From a bacterium (GTDB lineage: Bacteria; Joyebacterota; Joyebacteria; Joyebacterales; Joyebacteraceae), in assembly GCA_025774935.1 (NCBI GenBank), contig JALGZK010000001.1, positions 398,266 to 462,265 of the forward strand: 64,000 nucleotides of DNA, read 5' to 3'. The notes under the pieces are model-generated. The model made no database searches. It was not told where the DNA came from and saw nothing but the letters and a program-made list of their open reading frames with translations. This document shows, in pieces, positions 59,601 to 64,000 of this stretch (its first letter is position 1; the number at the start of each line of letters is the position of its first letter). The translations under genes were made by a program, and so were the position numbers.

Positions 59601-61954
59601 CGGGCGAGGTCCTCTGGATGAAGACGTTCGCGCCGCCGGACTTCCAGGTCGAGCTCTGGGCCGACGGGCTCCTGGAAGGCTGGATGGATCCGCCGGACCT
59701 CTGGTTCTGGCCAGCGGACACGATGTGCTGGTACTACACGTTCCTGATCGATCCAACGGAGGCGCTCTGGCAGCAGGGCACGCCGGACGCGCCGTTCGTC
59801 TACTGGCTCGATGTCCAGGCCATCCCAGAGGAACCGGGTCCGCAGTTCGGCTGGAAGACGTCTCTCCAGCACTGGAACGACGATGCCGTCTGGGTGCTCG
59901 GCGCCGAACCATACGTCGGCGATTGGTTCGAACTCCGGTATCCGCCGGGCCACGAGCTCGCGGGCCAGTCAATCGACCTCGCGTTCGGCATTACCGGTGA
60001 GCCCGAGGACCCGATCGACTGGGGCGACGCTCCCGACCCGACGTACCCAACGCTCGCGGCGTCGAACGGCGCGTTCCACCCGATCGTGCCGGGCATGTTC
60101 CTCGGGGTCACGGTGGATCCGGATCCCGACGGCCAGCCCGATCCGAACGCGGTCGGGGACGACCTGGACGGGAACGACGACGAGAACGGCGTCACGTTCA
60201 CGCCGCCTCTCGTGCCCGGGCAGCCGGCCACGGTCACTGTGACCGCGTCCGCTCCTGGGATGCTCGATGCGTGGATCGACTTCAACGGCGACGGCATCTG
60301 GGGAGGTGCCGCCGAGCAGATCTTCGCGGCCACGGCCCTCAACCCGGGTCCCAACCCGCTGGTGTTCAACGTGCCCGCGGGGTCGATCACCGGTCAGACG
60401 TTCAGTCGGTTCCGCTACAGCTCTGTCGGTGGGCTACCGGTCACAGGAGGGGCACCGGACGGGGAGGTCGAGGACACGAGCGTCTTCATCGAGGAAGCGG
60501 AGCTCGACTGGGGCGACGCGGACGATCCGCCGTACCCGACGCTCGCGGCTTCGCTGGGCGCGAGCCACGTGATCGTGCCGGGGGTCTTCCTCGGAGCGAG
60601 CATCGACGCCGATCCGGACGGACAGCCGACCGCCAGCGCGGACGGCGACGATCTCGACGGGAACGACGACGAGGACGGTGTGGTCTTCACATCGCCGATC
60701 GTCCCCGGACAGATCGCGATGGTCGACGTCACGGCTTCGGTCGCCGGCGCTCTCGACGCGTGGGTCGACTTCGACATGAACGGCAGCTGGGGCGACCCGG
60801 GCGAGCAGATCTTCGCGACTCAACCGCTCAACCCGGGTCCAAACTCGCTGACGTTCCTCGTGCCCGGGAGTGCTGTGCCGGGTCTGACGTCCTCGAGGTT
60901 CCGGTTCAGTACCGCCGGAGTGCCGACCTACACCGGCCTGGCAGGAGACGGCGAGGTCGAGGACTACGTGGTGGGCATCGACCCGGGGCTGGAGTTCAAG
61001 TGGGTCCAGTACCCCGACCTCGATCTCACCGGCATCGACGTCAACGCGTCAGTCATTCCGGAGCCGTACATCCTGGCCGACGACTTCCTCTGCACCGAGC
61101 CTGGACGTCTCACGGAAATCACGATCTGGGGCTCGTGGCTCTGGGACTTCGTGCCCGATCCAGGAGCAGTCCAGTTCACGCTCAGCATCCACTCCGACAT
61201 TCCCGACAGCGTGAGCGGCACCGGGTTCAGCATGCCGGGCGAGGTCCTGTGGATGAGGACGTTCGCTCCGTACGAGTTCGGGGTCGACATCTGGATGGGC
61301 GGAATCGAAGAGGGCTGGATGAACCCGCCCGAGGACTACATCTTCCCGGCTGACTCGGTCTGCTGGATGTACACGTTCGTGATCGACCCGGCGGAGGCGT
61401 TCCACCAGGTCGGCACGCCGGACGCGCCGATCGTCTACTGGCTCGATCTCCAGGCGTGGTCGGAGTTCCCCGACGCGACATTCGGGTGGAAGACGTCACT
61501 CGACCACTGGAACGACGATGCAGTCTGGGGCATAGGCATGGAGCCGTACTTCGGACCGTGGAACGAGCTCCGGTACCCACCGCAGCACCCGTTCCACCCG
61601 GAGTCGATCGATCTCGCGTTCGCGCTCAACATGACCTACGGCACCGACGTGCCAGACGAGGAGATCGTGCCGGAGCGGCTCGGGCTCTACCAGAACGTCC
61701 CGAACCCGTTCAACCCGACGACGACGATCGGCTACGACGTCCCGGCGGGAGGGAGCCACGTCGCGATCGAGATCTTCGACGTGAGCGGCCGTCTGGTCGC
61801 GACGCTCGTCGACGAGCCTCAGCTCGAGGGCCGTCGGAGCGTGTCGTGGCACGGCGTCGACGAGGCCGGACGCGAGCTCCCGTCCGGCGTCTACTTCTAC
61901 CGGATGACCGCCGGTGAGTACGCCGAGACGCGCAAGATGCTCTTGCTGAAGTAG
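53696..61954 (+). CDS. Giant DUF7901/GEVED-repeat surface protein with FlgD-type sorting domain
   Basis: The 2752-residue protein has a signal peptide (residues 1-21, ending PVSAD). Two module types alternate. Type A (about 210 residues; KWxQxPDL...YILADDFLC...SIHADIP...GYSMPGE...HWNDDAVW...ELRYPP) is DUF7901-like and occurs six times. Type B (about 160 residues; DWGDAPDPTYPT...DEDGV...DAWIDFNGNGSW...GEVEDYEV) is the GEVED domain and occurs eight times. Order is A-B-A-B-A-BB-A-BB-A-BB-A. The C terminus is the sorting module (LYQNVPNPFNPTTTIGYDV ... SGVYFYRMTA ... KMLLLK). ATG at 53696 follows GGGGGAAAG. Probable adhesin or stalk; ligand unknown. Module names from memory of the families. Confidence 0.88.
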   Translation: MRSITLVLTAALLVAMAVPVSADWDEGMPAKWVQLPDLDPITSGNINATGTDPFPYLLADDFECIEPGYITDFHFWGSWYLDQLPFGDPNNVFFTLSIHADIPDSLSPTGYSMPGELLWTLEFHPGDFTARVWSQGTDQGWFEPPDLWEYGTDQTCWQYNFYIDPIDAFFQQGTPEVPIVYWVDIQAHPFDTSAFFGVKCSIDHWNDDAVWVPENEPYNGDWNELIYPFGFGHPFEGQSIDLAFVVTGEPAELDYGDAPDPMWPTLAVSDGARHALGVPVYMGVGVDGDPDGQPHPNALGDDLDGNDDEDGVTFTTPLNPGQPASVDIQMFTIGVVDAWIDWGSDGSWGDVGDQIIYSQPVLLGTNTFNFNVPAWVPAGTVTYARFRISMTGGLLPTGFAPQGEVEDYEVTIGEGQAYKWIQPPDLSDLGIDVHATDPYILADDFLCTEPGVLTQIEIWGSWFQDYLPFGGNPDAMTFTLSIHADIPVEQSPTGYSMPGDVLWVQNFAPGQFSAEIWADNLEEGWMEPPDVYVWPGDTVCWKYTFFVDMTEAFYQEGTPGNPIVYWLDLQAHPDDPSALFGWKTSTEHWNDDAVWVQGVEPYLGDWFELRYPPDHPFFPESIDLAFTITSEPVDLIDWGDAPDPSYPTVAASNGANHTIVPGVFMGASIDPETNGQPDPNALGDDNDGNDDEDGVTIITPLAPGAMGTARIDASTAGFVDAWIDFDGEGTWAQAYDQIFASTPVIAGVNLLNFGVPLTIPGGLTTTARYRFSTVGGLPYTGGAPDGEVEDHTVYIGPAVDYKWIQNPDLDTTGIDVNATHPYILADDFLCDQSGPITGIYLFASWLDDYLPEGDPQSVMFQLSIHADIPAEQSPTGYSMPGELLWLHLIPPGSFTASVWAEGIEEGWMDPPDGYIFPADYTCWRYDFTFPPSEAFWQYGTADSAVVYWVDIQAMPNDPTAMFGWKTSLDHWNDDAVWVQGDEPWLGDWNELRYPPGHPFTPESIDLAFGIIGEPGELDWGDAPDPTYQTLGISGGASHVLGAGPFMGASVDADADGQPNASATGDDTDGNDDEDGVVFTSPIIVGQTATLDVTASAACALDAWIDFDGDGQWWTIGEQVFASVTLNPGLNSLSFPVPGTAVAGQSFMRFRVSSAGGLGYSGWAPDGEVEDYEVDIEAETIDWGDAPDPTYPTIAASNGANHTIVPGVFLGAAIDAEADGQPNATATGDDIAGVPDDEDGVVFTSPIVPGQIATVTVTASQNGVIDAWIDFNDNGSWADPGEQIFAATFVAAGPNFLNFPVPASAVITSQTFARFRYNVNGTALPFTGPATDGEVEDYEVSIVEEVSCKWLQYPDLSETGVDVNATEPFLLADDFLCEEPGFINQIEIWGSWAGDVWADPTELAFTLSIHEDIPAEESPTGYSMPGDLLWIRTFDPLTFDIDLFADGLLEGWLDPPDMYVWPGDTMCWKYTFLMDFPDGFYQAGTPDDPIVYWLDVQAHVLTPGVHFGWKTSLDHWNDDAVWVQGNEPYVGDWFELRYPPDHPFAGESIDLAFCIQSDPSVMFDWGDAPDGPYPTLAASNGARHPLGAGLFLGANVDTEPNGQPDAAATGDDLNGVPDDEDGVTFTTPLIPGLPASVSVASSGAGLLDAWIDFNGNGSWLDAGEQIAASTGLVAGANVINFNVPAGSPTGTTFSRFRVSLSGGLAPTGMALNGEVEDHMATIVEALDWGDAPDPTYPTLAASNGANHVIVPGIFMGALVDAELDGQPDGTATGDDLVGVPDDEDGVVFTSPLFLGLTANVTVTASVAGALDAWIDFDGNGSWADPGEQIFVSVPLVPGPNPLGFNVPAGAAMGQTFARFRFSMAGGLGFTGGAADGEVEDHMAEIVEGGTFKWTQEPDLSDWGIDVNSTIDYILADDFECTAPGYITDIHVWGSWVDDLMPLGDPGMVTFILSLHADIPADESPTGYSMPGEVLWMKTFAPPDFQVELWADGLLEGWMDPPDLWFWPADTMCWYYTFLIDPTEALWQQGTPDAPFVYWLDVQAIPEEPGPQFGWKTSLQHWNDDAVWVLGAEPYVGDWFELRYPPGHELAGQSIDLAFGITGEPEDPIDWGDAPDPTYPTLAASNGAFHPIVPGMFLGVTVDPDPDGQPDPNAVGDDLDGNDDENGVTFTPPLVPGQPATVTVTASAPGMLDAWIDFNGDGIWGGAAEQIFAATALNPGPNPLVFNVPAGSITGQTFSRFRYSSVGGLPVTGGAPDGEVEDTSVFIEEAELDWGDADDPPYPTLAASLGASHVIVPGVFLGASIDADPDGQPTASADGDDLDGNDDEDGVVFTSPIVPGQIAMVDVTASVAGALDAWVDFDMNGSWGDPGEQIFATQPLNPGPNSLTFLVPGSAVPGLTSSRFRFSTAGVPTYTGLAGDGEVEDYVVGIDPGLEFKWVQYPDLDLTGIDVNASVIPEPYILADDFLCTEPGRLTEITIWGSWLWDFVPDPGAVQFTLSIHSDIPDSVSGTGFSMPGEVLWMRTFAPYEFGVDIWMGGIEEGWMNPPEDYIFPADSVCWMYTFVIDPAEAFHQVGTPDAPIVYWLDLQAWSEFPDATFGWKTSLDHWNDDAVWGIGMEPYFGPWNELRYPPQHPFHPESIDLAFALNMTYGTDVPDEEIVPERLGLYQNVPNPFNPTTTIGYDVPAGGSHVAIEIFDVSGRLVATLVDEPQLEGRRSVSWHGVDEAGRELPSGVYFYRMTAGEYAETRKMLLLK
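53786..61640 (+). repeat. A/B coding modules of the giant protein
   Basis: Approximate module starts. A: 53786, 54950, 56098, 57736, 59366, 60998. B: 54455, 55603, 56747, 57236, 58382, 58871, 60017, 60506. The last three B positions between A modules are doubled, suggesting that an A-BB unit of about 1.6 kb was itself duplicated. Confidence 0.8.
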
Positions 61955-61984
61955 CACCATCGCTGTCCAGGAGCGGTAGAAGGG

Positions 61985-62012
61985 GAGGCCCCCGGCACAC
62001 GTCGGGGGCCTC
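61985..62012 (+). terminator. Hairpin terminator after the GEVED giant
   Basis: GAGGCCCCCG / CGGGGGCCTC, 10 bp with an eight-base loop, then TTCGCG. Confidence 0.75.
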
Positions 62013-62039
62013 TTCGCGACGCGACGGGGTGGCAGAGGT

Positions 62040-62068
62040 TTGGCCGGTCCGGGTCCCCGTGCTATGAT
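62040..62068 (+). promoter_or_regulatory. Predicted promoter of the arylsulfotransferase-like gene
   Basis: TTGGCC (62040), a 17-base spacer ending CCGTGC and TATGAT (62063), about 55 bases before the start. Confidence 0.6.
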
Positions 62069-62122
62069 GCATGCGAGCACACCCGAGGCGGACCCGGCAC
62101 GTCAGGGGGGGGGGAATCGAGC

Positions 62123-63463
62123 TTGCACCGGTCCGGCCGAGCGTCCCGCAGGGCGATTGTCGACACCGCTACCATCCGGCGGGTCGTCCTTCTGCTGGCC
62201 GTGGGTGTCCTCCTCGCCGCGCCCGGCTGCTCCCGGGAGGAGAGGGACCGGGACGACGGGACGACGACCATGTCCGAGGCGCCGGACAGGGAGGGGCGCT
62301 GGCGCGTCGCCAAGGACTGGCTCGAGCGCGGGGGGCTGAGCGACGAGCAGCGCGCGGAGATCGAGCGTCTCCAGACCCTGGGGTACGTCGGAGGCGTGAA
62401 CCCCGCGCCGCCCGAGACAGGAGTGACGGTCCACGCCCCCGAGCGCACGCACGACGGACTCAATTTCTACACGTCGGGCCACTCGCCTGTCGCGATCCTC
62501 ATGGACATGGGCGGCAACGTCCTCCACACGTGGGAGTACGGGTTCAGCGACGTCTGGCCGGACCGGAAGTACCCGGACCCTCCTGACGCCGCCGAGCGTT
62601 GGCGCCGTGCCCACCTCTTCGAGAACGGCGACGTCCTCGCGATCTTCGAGGGCGTCGGGCTGATCAAGATCGACAAGGACTCGAGACTCCTGTGGGAGTA
62701 CTCGGGGGGCGCTCACCATGACCTCGAGGTCATGGACGACGGGACCATCTACGTCCTGACGCGCGACGCGCACCTCATCCCCAGGATCAACGAGAGCCAG
62801 CCCATCCTGGAGGACTCGATCACGCTGCTCGACGGGAACGGAAACGAGCTCCACCGGTTCTCCGTACTGGAGGCGTTCGAGAACTCGGAGTACTCCAGCG
62901 TTCTCGAGAGGATGGAGAGGTCGGGCGACATCTTCCACACGAACACCGTGGAGGTCCTCGACCGATCGCTCGGAGACGAGCTTCCCGGATTCCGCGCGGG
63001 CAACCTTCTCATCTGTCTGCGGGAGCTCAGCGTCATCGCGGTGATCGACCCGGAGCGCGAGGTGGTCGTCTGGGCGCTGTCCGGCAACTGGAAGGCGCTC
63101 CACCAGCCGACCCTGCTCGAGAACGGCAACATCATGATATTCGACAACAAGGGCAGCGACGGGATGTCGCGAATCGTCGAGTTCAACCCCGCGACTCTCG
63201 AGGTGGCGTGGATCTACAGGGGGGAGCCACCGATCCCTCTGTTCTCGCCGTCGTGCGGCTCGAACCAGCGTCTCCCGAACGGCAACACGCTCATCACCGA
63301 GTCGGACAACGGCCGGGCGATAGAGGTGACACCCGGGAGGGAGACGGTCTGGGAGTACTGGAACCCGGAGAGGGCGGGGGAGATGAGGGAGTTCATCGCG
63401 ACGATCTTCGAGATGATCAGGCTCCCGGAGGGCTTCCCGACCGACTGGGCGAGGGGGAAATGA
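62123..63463 (+). CDS. Arylsulfotransferase (ASST)-like lipoprotein, copy 1
   Basis: The 446-residue protein has a lipoprotein signal (lipobox APGC, C36). A short segment GRWRVAKDWLERGGLSDEQR follows, ending in LQTLGYVGG (residues 83-91), a motif familiar from the C terminus of sulfatases. A beta-propeller of the ASST family comes next: ILMDMGGNVLHTWEYGF, AHLFENGDVLAIFEG, GAHHDLEVMDDGTIYV, HTNTVEVL and LPNGNTLITESDNGRAIEV. Histidines in HHD and HTN are candidates for the sulfuryl-transfer site (family knowledge). TTG at 62123 is chosen because GGGGGGGGA precedes it. A second copy starts 115 bases downstream. Confidence 0.82.
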   Translation: MHRSGRASRRAIVDTATIRRVVLLLAVGVLLAAPGCSREERDRDDGTTTMSEAPDREGRWRVAKDWLERGGLSDEQRAEIERLQTLGYVGGVNPAPPETGVTVHAPERTHDGLNFYTSGHSPVAILMDMGGNVLHTWEYGFSDVWPDRKYPDPPDAAERWRRAHLFENGDVLAIFEGVGLIKIDKDSRLLWEYSGGAHHDLEVMDDGTIYVLTRDAHLIPRINESQPILEDSITLLDGNGNELHRFSVLEAFENSEYSSVLERMERSGDIFHTNTVEVLDRSLGDELPGFRAGNLLICLRELSVIAVIDPEREVVVWALSGNWKALHQPTLLENGNIMIFDNKGSDGMSRIVEFNPATLEVAWIYRGEPPIPLFSPSCGSNQRLPNGNTLITESDNGRAIEVTPGRETVWEYWNPERAGEMREFIATIFEMIRLPEGFPTDWARGK

Positions 63464-63578
63464 CGCCTCCCCGCCAGGCGGGAGCAACGGAGCCGCGATG
63501 ACACTCGGCGGTGTCCCGTGCCACGATGCCCGGCAGCGAATCCGAACTGACGCACGGCCCACACTGGAGGAACTCAGC

Positions 63579-64000
63579 GTGAATCGACCGCACGTCGTCT
63601 CCTGGAAGGGAAGTCGTTCCTCCGACGCCAAGCGGCGCGTCCTTCTGCTGCTGGCCGCCGCCGTGCTCCTGATCTCCCCGGGGTGCTCGCGAGAAGATGC
63701 GGGGACAGCCGAGGAGACTGCCGGCGATTCGGCAGGCGCGCGCCCGAGGGAGGGGCGCTGGCGCACGGCCGGCGACTGGGAGACGAGGGGCGAACTCACC
63801 GACGAGCAGCGAGCCGAGATGGAGCGGCTCCAGACCTTGGGCTACGTCGGAGGCGTCAACCGCGCGCCGCCTCAGGTCGGCGTGACCGTCCACGACCGGG
63901 CTCGCGCCCATCCCGGGCTCAACTTCTACACCTCGGGCCACTTCCCGGGCGCGATCCTCATGGACATGGAGGGGAACGTCCTCCACACGTGGGAGCTCGG
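63579..64000 (+). CDS. Arylsulfotransferase-like lipoprotein, copy 2 (cut by window end)
   Basis: The first 140 residues are visible and parallel copy 1 closely. There is a lipobox SPGC (C36, same position), GRWRTAGDWETRGELTDEQR, LQTLGYVGGVN, then LNFYTSGHFPGAILMDMEGN and VLHTWELG at the edge. CTGGAGGAA lies seven bases before the GTG start. Close similarity and the 115-base gap show a tandem duplication. The rest of the propeller lies outside the window. Confidence 0.85.
   Translation, partial: MNRPHVVSWKGSRSSDAKRRVLLLLAAAVLLISPGCSREDAGTAEETAGDSAGARPREGRWRTAGDWETRGELTDEQRAEMERLQTLGYVGGVNRAPPQVGVTVHDRARAHPGLNFYTSGHFPGAILMDMEGNVLHTWEL

Overview
The window looks like a chromosome segment from a high-GC, diderm bacterium of the FCB or candidate-phylum type (Eisenbacteria, Krumholzibacteriota or Latescibacterota-like). 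Three things suggest this: an LpxL-type acyltransferase for the outer membrane, outer-membrane barrels, and at least six large secreted proteins that end in a FlgD-like Ig module with the NPFNP...GRxV...SGVYF signature. The phylum assignment is inference from gene content. TGA is used as a normal stop.

Layout. (1) 1-7.6 kb is a dense housekeeping block on the plus strand: plsY end, gpsA, tRNA-Pro(GGG), LpxL-like acyltransferase, family 2 glycosyltransferase, surE, pcm, a COG2426 membrane protein, tRNA-Pro(CGG), a LOG-type protein, acylphosphatase, a LysM/M23 lipoprotein, apt and tRNA-Arg(CCT). (2) 7.6-15.4 kb is an array of single-gene modules: TPR Ser/Thr kinase, zinc-ribbon membrane protein, MBL-fold hydrolase and HExxH peptidase. 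They are separated by five repeats of a GGTACCA box plus hairpin that copies the 3' end and terminator of tRNA-Arg. An 18-bp perfect direct repeat of the tRNA end brackets the array, which looks like a tRNA-associated island. (3) 15.5-20.4 kb has a secreted cohesin/dockerin-like protein and a B12-binding radical SAM enzyme, followed by a cold-shock protein. (4) 21.2-26.6 kb is a heavy-metal efflux locus: a Cys-rich exported protein, an RND adaptor with four Cys/His metal-binding repeats, and a CzcA-type pump. (5) 26.9-32.9 kb is mixed: a small anchored protein, a coiled-coil lipoprotein, an outer-membrane barrel relic, a DUF3604 protein, a porin-like barrel and a DUF188 protein.

(6) 32.9-36.6 kb, minus strand, is a tight four-gene cobamide methyl-transfer operon: an MttB-like methyltransferase, a MetH-like activation protein, a corrinoid protein and a homocysteine S-methyltransferase. 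Together they could move a methyl group from a quaternary amine to homocysteine, giving folate-free methionine synthesis (inference). (7) 36.8-64 kb is a surface-protein region of mostly monocistronic genes, several with their own consensus-like promoter and hairpin terminator: a beta-helix protein, a 2252-residue Asp-rich TSP3-repeat protein, an SBBP/PKD/LamG protein, a BNR-repeat protein, a 2752-residue DUF7901/GEVED protein and two arylsulfotransferase-like lipoproteins. Three genes here are damaged: two by in-frame TGA codons and one by a frameshift in its sorting domain.

Hidden in this region at 49.9 kb is a 57-residue histone-fold protein with a near-consensus sigma70 promoter, a strong Shine-Dalgarno and its own terminator. 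It is probably one of the recently recognised minimal bacterial histones.
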